Source of the DNA: an uncultured Paracoccaceae bacterium
GTDB lineage: Bacteria > Pseudomonadota > Alphaproteobacteria > Rhodobacterales > Rhodobacteraceae
DNA length: 64,000 nt
Assembly (NCBI GenBank): GCA_947503175.1
Contig: CANNCO010000004.1
Coordinates: 1-64,000 of the forward strand
Reading direction: 5' to 3'
Shown: positions 25,752-34,791 of the stretch, in pieces
How positions within the stretch are numbered: the stretch's first letter is position 1
Layout of the letters: the number at the start of each line of letters is the position of its first letter
Position numbers and translations under genes: made by a program
The notes under the pieces: model-generated
Databases searched by the model: none
Told to the model about the DNA's origin: nothing
Seen by the model: only the letters and a program-made list of their open reading frames with translations

Positions 25752-26522
25752 TCAGGCATTGGCAGGCCGTACAGTCTCAAAGCGATCCGCCCACCCGGCG
25801 CCGGTCAACCACGGCTCCAGCCCCGCGCGCGACGGCGGCTCGCCGGACAGCGCCAGCGCGGTGCGCCACATGACAGCAAGGTTCGGGGTGAGGATCGGAA
25901 CAGGCTTGCCCTCAAAATCAAGAAGCGTGCGCAGGGTCGGCAAGCCGGTTCCGAGGATCAGGATGACATCGAGACCCTCGTGCCCCAGCGCTCTGACCCC
26001 GCGTGTCGCGGCATCGCTGCCCATGCCGTAGATCGGGTGGAAATCGCTGTCATTGCCGGCCAGTCGCTCGGCGCGCACGATCTCGAGTCCCTGATCCGCC
26101 CAAAAGCGCATCCCCTGCCCGTGGAGCGGATCGCCATAGGGCGACAGGATGCCAACACGGTGCGCCGCCAGCGTCTTCAGCGCCGCAAGGATCGACGCCG
26201 CCGCCGTGATGACCGGATAGCCGCGGTTCTGCTCGATCCGATCAAGCGCCGCGCGTTCCGAGTCAGCCGGCACAATATAGGACATGCCGGTGCAAGCCAG
26301 GGCAACCGCGCCGAGCGGGGCATTGGCAAACTGCGAAACCGTCTCGGCCAGGCGGTCGACATACTCCAAAAGCCGGTCGTCCATCGTGGCTTTGGTGCTG
26401 ACCATCCGTGCGGTGAGACCGACCATGCCCGGCGGGCAGAGCCTGTGGATCTCCGGCTCGGCGGTGGTGTTTGCTTGCGGTGTCAAAAGGCCAAAGAGGC
26501 CGCTTGAGGCATATTCTGTCAT
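25752..26522 (-). CDS. Asp/Glu racemase superfamily protein (maleate isomerase/arylmalonate decarboxylase-like)
   Basis: 256 residues. GLLTPQANTTAEPEIHRLCP at the N-terminus and the first active-site cysteine in ALACTGMSYIVP identify the maleate isomerase/arylmalonate decarboxylase branch. Where isomerases and racemases carry the second cysteine (usually SCTN), this protein reads LGTGLPTLRT, so the Cys appears replaced by Gly. A two-cysteine racemase mechanism is therefore unlikely; a decarboxylase-like or altered reaction is possible. Its start overlaps the CoA-transferase stop by four nucleotides, making it the last gene of that operon. Confidence 0.82.
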   Translation of the reverse strand: MTEYASSGLFGLLTPQANTTAEPEIHRLCPPGMVGLTARMVSTKATMDDRLLEYVDRLAETVSQFANAPLGAVALACTGMSYIVPADSERAALDRIEQNRGYPVITAAASILAALKTLAAHRVGILSPYGDPLHGQGMRFWADQGLEIVRAERLAGNDSDFHPIYGMGSDAATRGVRALGHEGLDVILILGTGLPTLRTLLDFEGKPVPILTPNLAVMWRTALALSGEPPSRAGLEPWLTGAGWADRFETVRPANA

Positions 26523-27718
26523 TCGGGCTTCTCATCATTGCCATTGAGCACCTCAGTGGTGTCAGCCCCTAGCGTCGGCGCTGTCATTGCCGGCATGTCG
26601 GGATGGTTCGTCATGCGGACCGGAGCGCCGGGCGTCAGAACCGGGTCGATCCCGGGATGCGCGATGCGCTCGAAAAGCGGGTTCTCCGGGCTGGCCCTGC
26701 GGTCTTCGGCGAGCATCTGAGCCGTGTCTCGATACGGGCTCCAGCACACGGCAGTGCCTTTGAACGCGGCATCAACCTCGGCAAGCGCGCGCGCCGCCGA
26801 CCATCGCTCAAGCGCCGCGCCGATGCGCTCCCGCGCGGCGTAGCGCGCGGCATCGCTGTCGAGCGGTGTGCCAAGTTCGGCTTCGATCCTTGCAATCTCG
26901 TCACCAAGCCCGGTCGCCTCGACAAGCGCCGTCCATTGTTTCTGCGTGACCGCCACCACCATGAAGCTACGTCCGCAGGCTGTCGCGAAATCGCGCCCGA
27001 AAGATCCATAGACCCAATTGCCGTCCCTCGGGCGGGCCATGCCCGTCAGCTCCGCCTCAGGCATGACGCCGATATTGGCGAGGCTTTCCATCGCGATATC
27101 CGACAGGCTCAGCGAGATATGCTGGCCTTTGCCCGTGCGGGCCCGCTCCAAAAGCGCGGCAAGCAGGGCCGTCGACAACGTGCGCCCGCAAATGATGTCC
27201 CAATAGGGCACCGCATTGTTCATTGGCCTGTCGCTTTCGGCGGGGCCAGACATCATCGCGGCGCCGTTGGCGGCATGCACTGTGTAGTCGATGGCCGTCG
27301 TCCCGTCCGGACTGCCATCGAGCGTGGCGATGATGCAATCGGGGCGGCTCTCCAGCAAAGCGTCGGGTGCAAGCGGCCCGCGCGTCGGAAGGTTGGTGAC
27401 AAAGATGCCGTCCTCCGCGGCGGTCTTTTTACAGATCAGCGCCGCAATCGACGCACGATCAGCATCGTTGCGCGGATCGAGCGTCACGGACCGCTTGCCG
27501 CGGTTCAGCATGGTCCAGTAGAGGCTGGCACCGGAAGGCGCGAGCGGCCAGCGGCCATAGTCCAGGCCGCCTTCGGGCGGATCGATCCGGATCACCTCGG
27601 CTCCCATCTGCGCCAACGTCATGGTTGCCAATGGCGCCGCGATAAATGCGCTGATCTCGACAATGCGCATACCGGCAAGGGGCCCTTTGCTTGTCTGGGA
27701 TGCCACAGAACCCATCAT
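26519..27718 (-). CDS. Class III CoA-transferase (CaiB/BaiF family)
   Basis: 399 residues of the CaiB/BaiF family. The N-terminus LAGMRIVEISAFIAAPLATM and GAEVIRIDPPEGG are the diagnostic CoA-binding opening, followed by WTMLNRGKRSVTLD. The central part NAVPYWDIICGRTLS lies where the catalytic Asp is found in the family. It moves CoA between carboxylic acids. It overlaps both neighbours by ATGA junctions, so synthetase, transferase and racemase-like protein are probably made as a set acting on one carboxylic acid. Confidence 0.93.
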   Translation of the reverse strand: MMGSVASQTSKGPLAGMRIVEISAFIAAPLATMTLAQMGAEVIRIDPPEGGLDYGRWPLAPSGASLYWTMLNRGKRSVTLDPRNDADRASIAALICKKTAAEDGIFVTNLPTRGPLAPDALLESRPDCIIATLDGSPDGTTAIDYTVHAANGAAMMSGPAESDRPMNNAVPYWDIICGRTLSTALLAALLERARTGKGQHISLSLSDIAMESLANIGVMPEAELTGMARPRDGNWVYGSFGRDFATACGRSFMVVAVTQKQWTALVEATGLGDEIARIEAELGTPLDSDAARYAARERIGAALERWSAARALAEVDAAFKGTAVCWSPYRDTAQMLAEDRRASPENPLFERIAHPGIDPVLTPGAPVRMTNHPDMPAMTAPTLGADTTEVLNGNDEKPE

Positions 27719-29823
27719 GCGCCCACATCTCCCGGCGCGCGTTTGACCACCAAGGCGTCCAGCGCAAGCACGCCTTCGCCCTCGGGCCGGATGAGGAGCG
27801 GGTTGATCTCCGCCTCCGCCGCGTTTTCACAAGCAGCGAGCTGAGAGAGCGCTACAACGGCCCGCGCCACGGCCTCCAGATCGCCCCGGGGGCGGTTTCT
27901 GAACCCGGCATAAGCCGTAAAAGAACGCAACTGGCCAACCATCTCGCGCGCGGTTGGCAGATCGACGGGGGCGACGCGCAGCGTTGTGTCCTGGATCAGC
28001 TCCGCCAGCACACCGCCTGCGCCCAGCAAAACAATAGGTCCCATCTGAGGATCGTTGCGGTAGCCCACCAGCGCTTCGCCGACACCTTCCGCCATCTGCT
28101 GCACAAGAACGCCGCGAAGCACGGCTTTCAGGTGGGCCGCCTGTTGCGCGGCCATGATCGCCTCGAACGTCGACTCGGCCTCCGCCTTGGTGGCAACCCC
28201 GAGCACGATGCCGCCGGATTCGGTTTTATGCAGGATGTCGGGCGATACGATTTTCATTGCGACGGGCCCGCCGATGGCCTCGAAGGCGGCGCCGGCCTCT
28301 TGTGCCGAGGTGACGAGGCGCCCCGCCGGGCCGGACAATCCGAGCCTGTCGAACACCTGCCGGGCCGCCACTTCGTCGAGCGAACGGCCGGGCGTTGCCC
28401 CGAGCTCGGCTTCAACCGCGCGCACCAAATCATCGGGTATGTCGGGCGTTTGGGCCGGGGGCCGCCGCTCAAGCCGCGCGCGCAGCCCTTCGGCACAGGC
28501 TTCAGCGGTGCGGAACACGGCCAGCCCTTCTTCCGTCAACATCCGGCGGGACGTGTCGGCCGCCGGGACGAGGTACACCGCAAGCGGCTTGGAGCTGTTT
28601 GCAAAACCGCGCAACGGGGCGACGGCCAGTTCGGGATGAAACTGGGACGACGATCCGATGACCATGGTGACCGCATCGACCGCCGCGCTTTTCATCAGGG
28701 CGCCCAGCACCGCGCGCACAAGATCGGGTTGCGTTCCGGCGAGAGTCAGATCGATCAGCCCATGCCCACCGCCGGTCACGCCATGGGCCGCCAGAATGGC
28801 GCGCACCTCCGGCAAATCGGGTGCGATCTCAAGTCCGTTCGAGGCCAGCGCATCTACAACCATCGCGCCACCACCCCCGGTTGTGGTCACAACAGCAACG
28901 CGTTTGCCCCCGGTCGGCCCCGAGCCGAGAAACAGCGGCGGCGCCTCGTAGAGCGCTTCGAGGATGCCCACCCGCGCGATCCCGAGATGGGCCAGAACCG
29001 CATCGACCACCGCGTCATCCCCTGAAAGCGCGCCGGTATGCGACGCCGCCAGCGCCTGTCCCTCCTTCGAGCGGCCAAGCTTGTAGGCGATCAGGGGCTT
29101 GCCGGCAGCTTCGGCGCGATGGGCAAGCCTGGCGAGCGCAGACCGGTCCTTGATCGCTTCGAGAAAAAGCAGGATCGCGGTGCAGCGCGGATCCTCCAGC
29201 ATCGCGTCGCCGACTTCCCCGACGGTCAGGTCGATCTCGTTTCCGACCGACACCACGGATCTGAACCCGATGCCACGCGCCGCGCCGTGGGACAAGAGCG
29301 CTCCGATCATGCTGCCGCTTTGCGAAATGACGCCGTAGCCGCCCTGTGGCAGGTCAGGCATCGCCAGCGCGGCATTGGCACTGCAGGCGAACCCGTCTGT
29401 TGTGACAACACCGATGGAGTTCGGGCCAAGCAGCCGGACACCGTGCGCACGCGCCGCTTCCAGAACAGCGCGTTCGCGCGCCTCGCCCTCCGGTCCGATT
29501 TCGCCAAAGCCGTCGCTGAGGATCGTTGCGCAGCGTACACCCGCCGCGGCACAGTCACGGACGCTTTGCGCCACTGCGCCCGCGCCAACCATGATAAACG
29601 CGTGCTCCACCTTTTGCGGCAACGCATCAAGGGCGGGATAGGCGCGAACCCCGTCGATCTCGAGAGCGTTGGGATTTATGGGAAAGACGGCACCCGTATA
29701 GCCATGCCGCTGGAGAAACCGCAACGGACGCCCCGTGTTCTTTTTGGGGTTGGTCGAGGCGCCGATTAGCGCCACCGATCCCGGGGATAAAAGCGCACGG
29801 GCAAAGGTGTCTGCATCACGCAT
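27715..29823 (-). CDS. NDP-forming acyl-CoA synthetase (acetate-CoA ligase family)
   Basis: 702 residues from the ATG at 29823; a start 15 codons upstream adds no conserved sequence. Domains in order are the CoA-binding Rossmann fold (SVALIGASTNPKKNTGRPLR, about 12-110), two succinyl-CoA-ligase-like domains with LLGPNSIGVVTT and the phosphohistidine loop ASHTGALSGDD, and a C-terminal ATP-grasp domain (KIVSPDILHKTESGGIVLGV). It activates a carboxylate to its CoA thioester with ATP and releases ADP. It is the first gene of a three-gene operon divergent from the GntR regulator. Confidence 0.93.
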   Translation of the reverse strand: MRDADTFARALLSPGSVALIGASTNPKKNTGRPLRFLQRHGYTGAVFPINPNALEIDGVRAYPALDALPQKVEHAFIMVGAGAVAQSVRDCAAAGVRCATILSDGFGEIGPEGEARERAVLEAARAHGVRLLGPNSIGVVTTDGFACSANAALAMPDLPQGGYGVISQSGSMIGALLSHGAARGIGFRSVVSVGNEIDLTVGEVGDAMLEDPRCTAILLFLEAIKDRSALARLAHRAEAAGKPLIAYKLGRSKEGQALAASHTGALSGDDAVVDAVLAHLGIARVGILEALYEAPPLFLGSGPTGGKRVAVVTTTGGGGAMVVDALASNGLEIAPDLPEVRAILAAHGVTGGGHGLIDLTLAGTQPDLVRAVLGALMKSAAVDAVTMVIGSSSQFHPELAVAPLRGFANSSKPLAVYLVPAADTSRRMLTEEGLAVFRTAEACAEGLRARLERRPPAQTPDIPDDLVRAVEAELGATPGRSLDEVAARQVFDRLGLSGPAGRLVTSAQEAGAAFEAIGGPVAMKIVSPDILHKTESGGIVLGVATKAEAESTFEAIMAAQQAAHLKAVLRGVLVQQMAEGVGEALVGYRNDPQMGPIVLLGAGGVLAELIQDTTLRVAPVDLPTAREMVGQLRSFTAYAGFRNRPRGDLEAVARAVVALSQLAACENAAEAEINPLLIRPEGEGVLALDALVVKRAPGDVGA

Positions 29824-30015
29824 CACGACACAAGTCCAAATCGGCGCGGGACCGCACCGGCCAAGCACAAAAGCGCAAGGTCAAAGACAGCATTCCATAC
29901 CCCGTCCGTGATGAGTTGTCTTATTGACTATAACTTAATACTTTTGGATTTCCACCCGGTCGATTACCCTGCGTCGAAACTCACGATCCCCGGTACCGAA
30001 ACGAGCCTGACACCC
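29824..30015. promoter_or_regulatory. Divergent promoter region between acyl-CoA synthetase and GntR genes
   Basis: 192 nt with an AT-rich core (about 29910-29950) containing TTGTCTTATTGACTATAA and TAATAC-like stretches suitable for promoter elements. I do not assign exact -10 or -35 boxes. The position between a regulator and its probable target operon is the main reason to expect an operator here. Confidence 0.45.
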
Positions 30016-30771
30016 ATGCACGACCCCACCCCGCTTTATCACCGCATCTATCTGGCTTTGCGCGAGGATATCCTGAACGGAGCGTTTTCCTTTGACGCCC
30101 CGATGCCAAGCGAGATTGAGCTGGCCAGCCGGTTTGGTGTTTCGCGTGTGACGCTGCGCCGGACGCTCGAGCGGCTGGATGCCGAAGGGCTCATCAAGCG
30201 CGCGCGCGGGCGCGGGACGTTTGCGCAGCGCCAGCCGGATGCGCGCGCCACGCGGGCGGACATTCGCGGGCTTGTCGAAAACCTGCTTGCCATGGGTTTG
30301 CGCACCGAGGTGACGGTGTTGGAGTTCAGCTATGACCCGATGCCGCTGAATGTCGCGCGGGCAATGAAGCAGGCCCCAGATACCACAGCGCAGCGGGCCG
30401 TGCGGTTGCGATCCTACGAAGGCAAGCCGTTCTCATATGCCACAACCCATGTACGCGAGGACATCGGGCGCAGCTATGACCGCGAGGCGATGGCCGACAC
30501 GTCCCTTCTTCGCCTGATCGAACGGGCGGGGGCGCAGATCACCGGCGCGAAACAAAGCGTTTCGGCCACTGCTGCGGACCGCCGCGTCGGCGATCTTTTA
30601 GGTGTGGATGTTGGCGCGCCGCTGCTGGCGGTCACACGGGTTGTATTCGATCAGGACGGGCAGGGATTGGAACATATCCGCGCGCTCTACCGGCCCGACA
30701 TGTATGAATTCGAACTGGACCTCACCCCCAGCGTCGGGCCCGGCGGCACGCAATGGAGCGCGTCTGCCTAG
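30016..30771 (+). CDS. GntR family (HutC/UTRA type) transcriptional regulator
   Basis: 251 residues from the ATG at 30016; upstream in-frame starts lie in the AT-rich promoter. The winged helix (about 8-75) shows PMPSEIELASRFGVSRVTLR and GLIKRARGRGTFAQR. The UTRA effector domain (about 90-240) includes SYDREAMADTSLLRLIERAGA. UTRA regulators respond to sugars, amino-acid derivatives or other small ligands and usually repress the adjacent operon. The divergent synthetase/CoA-transferase operon is the likely target. A short GTGCC/GGCAC hairpin follows the stop. Confidence 0.92.
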   Translation: MHDPTPLYHRIYLALREDILNGAFSFDAPMPSEIELASRFGVSRVTLRRTLERLDAEGLIKRARGRGTFAQRQPDARATRADIRGLVENLLAMGLRTEVTVLEFSYDPMPLNVARAMKQAPDTTAQRAVRLRSYEGKPFSYATTHVREDIGRSYDREAMADTSLLRLIERAGAQITGAKQSVSATAADRRVGDLLGVDVGAPLLAVTRVVFDQDGQGLEHIRALYRPDMYEFELDLTPSVGPGGTQWSASA

Positions 30772-30773
30772 CC

Positions 30774-30790
30774 GTGCCTTCCGGCACTTT
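30774..30790 (+). terminator. Weak terminator-like hairpin after gntR
   Basis: A 5-bp stem (GTGCC / GGCAC, loop TTCC) directly follows the gntR stop and is trailed by TTT. The stem is short and the T-run weak, so it may only protect the mRNA 3' end. Confidence 0.4.
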
Positions 30791-30892
30791 GATGGGCGGG
30801 TGGTATGCTCGACATACTGCACAGGGGTGCTGTTACTGTACCACTATTGAACGGATGCGGCGCCTGTTGAAGCGTTTCTGTACCCTTAATTC

Positions 30893-31066
30893 TCAGATAT
30901 CCACAGGCTGCCCTCGGCTGATTTGCAGGATGCCCTCCGCACATCGGAGCAACTCACCTTGGTCTGCAGTTTCACCGAGTTGAATGATCGCCTGCTTGGC
31001 CGCCGCCAGGTACTCGGGCTGAAATGTGGGCCTTATGGGTGCCCGCTGTCTGGTCGACCGGGCCAT
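30893..31066 (-). CDS. Small protein (57 aa) downstream of the tniQ remnant
   Basis: An open frame of 57 residues from ATG 31066 to TGA 30893-30895, preceded by a purine-rich GGAGAGCGGAGA about 8 nt upstream. It begins MARSTRQRAPIRPTFQPEY and continues with an amphipathic helix AAAKQAIIQLGETADQG. It is hydrophilic with an Arg-rich N-terminus; no family is recognised. It lies 64 nt after the end of the tniQ fragment on the same strand and may be a cargo or accessory gene of the old element. A chance frame is possible because it is short. Confidence 0.45.
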   Translation of the reverse strand: MARSTRQRAPIRPTFQPEYLAAAKQAIIQLGETADQGELLRCAEGILQISRGQPVDI

Positions 31067-31129
31067 CGGTCTGTCTCCGCTCTCCGTTCTGGGGCTTGGG
31101 CGGGGAATGGTCCCGGCGAGGCGAACCAG

Positions 31130-31850
31130 TCAGTGCAGCAGGTCCGTCTGATACGAGAAGACTTCTCGCAACCGGGTTTCGGCCTTCGGATCATTTCGCA
31201 AGGCCAATGCTGCTGCAAGCATCGGTCTCGAAAATCCGAGGGACAGCGCGGCCAGCATCGCGTATCGGTCGCCTTGGTCTTGGGAGAAGAGCGCACCATA
31301 GCGTAGATCTGGCATGAGAACCCCAACGACCTCAATTGTCATATCGGCGCGTTGTACCGCGCGACGGCTCGCATCTTGATAGACCTGCTCCAGCCGCGGT
31401 GCTCCGTCATTGACGCGTAAGTGCGATCGCGGTTCGGCCGCTTGGCCGGGGCCGCAAACGGTGCGAACCGGCTGCAGGTGAGCCCCGCAGGACGTGCAGA
31501 CAATTGACCAAGCATAGCACCAATGGTCGTAATGAAACCTTGGGCGCATTTCGGCGGCATGTCCGACAATACTGAAAGTTTGGCCGGCAAATGCATTCGA
31601 ACGGATACTCCGCGCGGCGGATGAGCAATATGCCCTTGAGATCGCCGGACGTCAATCGAGTGATCGAGCACAACCGTTCGATATCCACGGTCGTCATTTC
31701 CTTCGTTGTTTCCAGAGGCTGTTCGCCCGGAAACCCAGATACCCACAGAGCTCCGGCACTGAGCAGAGTCTGGATGAGCCAGGAGAACTCGGCATCGTCT
31801 TACCAGAGCGGCAGGAAGTGTTCGCCCAGACGCCGGGCAGAGCGGGCAGA
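31130..31850 (-). pseudogene. tniQ: tniQ remnant, possibly fused to the tail of tniB
   Basis: Broken pieces in two frames together resemble TniQ. From about 31740 downward one frame reads VSGFPGEQPL, then TTVDIERLCSITRLTSGDLK and RPNFQYCRTC. Sense then continues one frame over with AAEMRPRFHYDHWCYAWSIV and CTSCGAHLQPV, completing a Cys-rich zinc-binding pattern. One extra C around 31553-31560 explains the shift. Further upstream the same frame has LGEHFLPLW then a TAA at 31800-31802, then DDAEFSWLIQTLLS, which could equally be the tail of TniB joined by deletion. TniQ proteins help target Tn7/Tn5053-like transposition; this copy is dead. Confidence 0.7.
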
Positions 31851-32319
31851 GATCGTTGGCGAGGAACCGCAGCATGTTGGGAAAGCGCCTTTGCTCCCGG
31901 TAGCTGCCGGCCAGCAAGCTTTGCACCTCGTCGATCATAATCATCTTGAGATCCATGTCGCGCAAATGGCTGAGGGCCCGCACCTCCAGTTCGGACACCG
32001 TATGCCGCCTCCACTTGGGCGCGCCAATCGACGCCAGAATGTGCTGGTAAAACCGCCGTTGATCCGGTGGCGTTTGCAAGAGCAAGATCGGCGTGCGCGT
32101 GACGCCGATGTCAGATGCATATCGAGAGGGATAGAGACCCTCCATCCGCTTGGCTATCATGGTCTTGCCAGTCCCCGAACTGCCATAGACCATGAGACCC
32201 GGCATTCGGGACTGCCGAGGCATTTCCATCAGGGATATCAATCTGTTCAGAACAATCGTCGCGCAGTCGAAGGCGCACCCTCGCGGAAATCAATTTGCTG
32301 CAAAGTGTTCGCTTGTCAT
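31851..32319 (-). pseudogene. tniB: tniB remnant (AAA+ transposition ATPase), nonsense and truncated
   Basis: A frame starting at ATG 32319 reads MTSEHFAAN, hits TGA at 32290-32292 (where relatives have a Trp before the Pro-Arg pair), then continues to MPRQSRMPGLMVYGSSGTGK. Walker A is GSSGTGKT, and Walker B is KMIMIDEVQSLL with the following REQRRFPNMLRFLANDL typical of TniB/TnsC-like ATPases. Coding sense is lost near 31851, removing sensor and C-terminal parts. No TniA/TnsB transposase is nearby. The element has decayed through at least one nonsense mutation and one deletion. Confidence 0.78.
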
Positions 32320-32413
32320 ACCGCAGGACGGGGGCATCGGGGTCCGGGGCGGCGGCACCGCCGCATATAGGAATGGCACAGCTCGTAGTCAGGAGAATCC
32401 TGCGCGACCGGTC

Positions 32414-32605
32414 TCAGCCGCCGACATAGACGCCCTTCTGTGGCCGGTAGAAGACTTTCTGATTGTGCAGCCGTCCCAGAAGATCCTGCACCGCGCCCGG
32501 ATCGACCGCATTGTCATTGGCCGCACCGCCTGAACTGCGGAGTGCCGTTTCGATCAGTTCCATGTCATCCAGGCTCAACTCGAACTTGGTGTTGTATTTC
32601 GGCAT
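32414..32605 (-). CDS. Small conserved-looking protein (63 aa), unknown function
   Basis: 63 residues from the ATG at 32605, chosen because a strong GAGGAG site lies just upstream; longer in-frame starts run into AT-rich promoter DNA. The protein starts MPKYNTKFELSLDDMELIE and has a predicted helix followed by a flexible Gly/Ala/Asn stretch and the ending YRPQKGVYVGG. It has no signal peptide or membrane segment. I recall no named family. A tandem palindrome about 105 nt upstream (32711-32733) may control it. Confidence 0.7.
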   Translation of the reverse strand: MPKYNTKFELSLDDMELIETALRSSGGAANDNAVDPGAVQDLLGRLHNQKVFYRPQKGVYVGG

Positions 32606-32710
32606 GAAACGCTCCTCAGGTCGCGGTGACTGTCGATCATCGATATGGGTCACGATATAGGGCAAAAGCGACCTGTTCAAGAAAAAATCATGCCTTATCA
32701 ATGTGTTCCA

Positions 32711-32733
32711 TTGTATACAAGTATACAATTGTA
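32711..32733. promoter_or_regulatory. Tandem palindromic operator-like element
   Basis: TTGTATACAAGTATACAA (32711-32728) has perfect 8-bp arms around AA. Its left ten bases TTGTATACAA are themselves self-complementary, and TACAATTGTA overlaps on the right. Such overlapping AT-rich palindromes are typical binding sites of GntR- or TetR-type dimers. It lies upstream of the 63-aa gene and downstream of cobU, both on the minus strand, so it most likely regulates the small gene. No regulator gene is adjacent. Confidence 0.6.
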
Positions 32734-32809
32734 CGCGAAAGCGCGGCTGGTTTGCGTAAGCCGTGGAAGGCGCACGGGATTTCCGACGGGCGGATGCCCG
32801 AATGAGCCC

Positions 32810-33322
32810 CTAGCCCCCGGGCTTGATCCGCAACGGCTGCCCGGCGACCACCAGCACGACCTCCGCCACCCGATCCGCGACAAGGCGGTTCATCACCCCC
32901 GACGCGTCCTGAAACCGGCGCGCCAGCGCATTGTCCGGGACGATCCCCGATCCCACTTCGTTCGTCACAAGGATCACCGGGCCGGACTGCCGCCCGAGAC
33001 AAGCGACCAGCGCATCCACATCGGCGCGCCAGTCCCGCTCTGCATGGATCAGGTTCGACAGCCACAATGTCAGGCAATCGACCACGCGAACCCCGCCGTC
33101 CGAGGTCTCGAGCGCGGCCGCAAGCGCCACAGGCGCTTCGACCGTCTGCCAGTCTGCGGGCCGCCGATCCACATGGTCCGCGATCCGCCGCGCCATCTCG
33201 GCATCGCCCCGCTCCGCCGTGGCGATATAGGTCACCGGCCCGCCCGCCGCCGCGGCCCGGACCTCTGCGTAATGGCTTTTGCCCGACCGGGCCCCGCCAG
33301 TGACCAGAAGCGTCGTGGTCAT
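32810..33322 (-). CDS. cobU: Adenosylcobinamide kinase/adenosylcobinamide-phosphate guanylyltransferase
   Basis: 170 residues of the CobU/CobP family. The P-loop is [17 protein letters not shown] at the N-terminus, with [17 protein letters not shown] and the conserved [32 protein letters not shown] carries the family signature. It phosphorylates adenosylcobinamide and then attaches GMP, preparing the nucleotide loop of B12. Its start overlaps the cobQ stop by four nucleotides and it is the last gene of the riboswitch-controlled B12 operon. Confidence 0.96.
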   Translation of the reverse strand: MTTTLLVTGGARSGKSHYAEVRAAAAGGPVTYIATAERGDAEMARRIADHVDRRPADWQTVEAPVALAAALETSDGGVRVVDCLTLWLSNLIHAERDWRADVDALVACLGRQSGPVILVTNEVGSGIVPDNALARRFQDASGVMNRLVADRVAEVVLVVAGQPLRIKPGG

Positions 33323-34788
33323 CGCGCCTCTCCCACCGGGGCCGCCAGGGCCAAGAGCCCCTCCACATCCAGATGCGTCTCCATATGCGCAGCAAAGTGG
33401 TCAAGGATTGCGTCCACCCGCGCACCGTATCCCATACCGCCGGCGGTAATCCCAAGATCGGCCAGCCAGGCCGCACGAAACGCATCGCTGGTAAACACGC
33501 CATGCAGGTAGGTTCCGGTCACCTGCCCGTCCCAGGACAGGGCCCCATCAACATGGTCGCCGATCCGGGCAAAGGCGCGCGCGCAGTCCGGGCCGGTCGT
33601 CGCCCCCATATGTATCTCATAGGCGTCGATCCCCGCCCCCGTCGCCACATGCGCGGCGGCTGTGCGGGCCAGCGTCTTGTCCCCCGCCATCACGGTTTCC
33701 ACGTCCAGAAGGCCCAGACCTTCGGACGATCCGGCCTCTCCATCCACACCATCCGGGTCATGCACCATCCGGCCCAGCATCTGATAGCCGCCGCAGATGC
33801 CAAGGACCTGCCCGCCCCGGCGCAGATGCGCGGCGATATCCACGTCCCATCCCTGCGCCCTGAGGAACGCCAGATCGCCACGGGTCGATTTCGTACCCGG
33901 CAGGATGATCAGATCGGCATCGCCCGGCAAAGCCTCGCCCGGCGGCACCATCGTCAGCCGCACCGACGGCTCGGCACCCAGCGGATCGAGATCGTCGAAA
34001 TTCGCGATCCGCGACAGCATCGGGCAGACGATGTGAAACCCCGCGTCACCCCCTTTCGACGACAGGTCGACCGCATCCTCGGCAGGCAACAGATGGGCCT
34101 CGGCAAACCACGGCAGAACACCGAAACCGCGCCAGCCCGAATGCTCTTCGATCTGGCGATAGCCGTCTTCGAAAAGCCGGGGATCGCCCCGGAACTTGTT
34201 GACCAGAAACCCCCGGATCATCCGCGCGTCTTCGTCGGGCAGAACCGCGCGCGTGCCCACGATCTGGGCGATCACGCCACCCCGGTCGATATCGCCCGCC
34301 AGAACCACCGGCACGCCCGCCGCGGTCGCAAACCCCATATTGGCAATGTCGCCTGCGCGCAGGTTCACCTCTGCCGGGCTGCCCGCCCCTTCGACGATGA
34401 TCAGATCGGCGCTCGACCCAAGCCTTTGAAAACTCTCCAGAACCCTGGGCATCAGATTCGGCTTCCGCCCGGAGTAATCCTTGGCCCAGAGCCGCCCCGC
34501 CGCCCTGCCCTGCACCACGACCTGCGCGCCCGTATCGCTTTCGGGTTTCAGAAGGACCGGGTTCATATCCACCACCGGTTCGCGCCCCGCGGCCATGGCC
34601 TGAAGCGCCTGCGCACGCCCGATCTCGCCCCCATCCGCCGTGACGGCTGCATTGTTCGACATGTTCTGCGGCTTGAACGGCGCTACCGAAATCCCGCGCT
34701 TCCGCGCCACCCGGCACAGCCCCGCCACCAAAAGCGACTTGCCCACATTGGACCCCGTACCCTGGATCATCAACGCGCGCGGGGCCAT
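33319..34788 (-). CDS. cobQ: Cobyric acid synthase
   Basis: 489 residues. The N-terminal ATPase part opens [20 protein letters not shown] and [20 protein letters not shown]. The glutamine amidotransferase domain occupies the last 240 residues, with the nucleophile Cys in [14 protein letters not shown] and the His near GTYLHGVF. It amidates four side chains of adenosylcobyrinic acid a,c-diamide. It starts 3 nt after the binding-protein gene stop, in the B12 operon. Confidence 0.97.
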   Translation of the reverse strand: MAPRALMIQGTGSNVGKSLLVAGLCRVARKRGISVAPFKPQNMSNNAAVTADGGEIGRAQALQAMAAGREPVVDMNPVLLKPESDTGAQVVVQGRAAGRLWAKDYSGRKPNLMPRVLESFQRLGSSADLIIVEGAGSPAEVNLRAGDIANMGFATAAGVPVVLAGDIDRGGVIAQIVGTRAVLPDEDARMIRGFLVNKFRGDPRLFEDGYRQIEEHSGWRGFGVLPWFAEAHLLPAEDAVDLSSKGGDAGFHIVCPMLSRIANFDDLDPLGAEPSVRLTMVPPGEALPGDADLIILPGTKSTRGDLAFLRAQGWDVDIAAHLRRGGQVLGICGGYQMLGRMVHDPDGVDGEAGSSEGLGLLDVETVMAGDKTLARTAAAHVATGAGIDAYEIHMGATTGPDCARAFARIGDHVDGALSWDGQVTGTYLHGVFTSDAFRAAWLADLGITAGGMGYGARVDAILDHFAAHMETHLDVEGLLALAAPVGEAR

Positions 34789-34791
34789 GGG

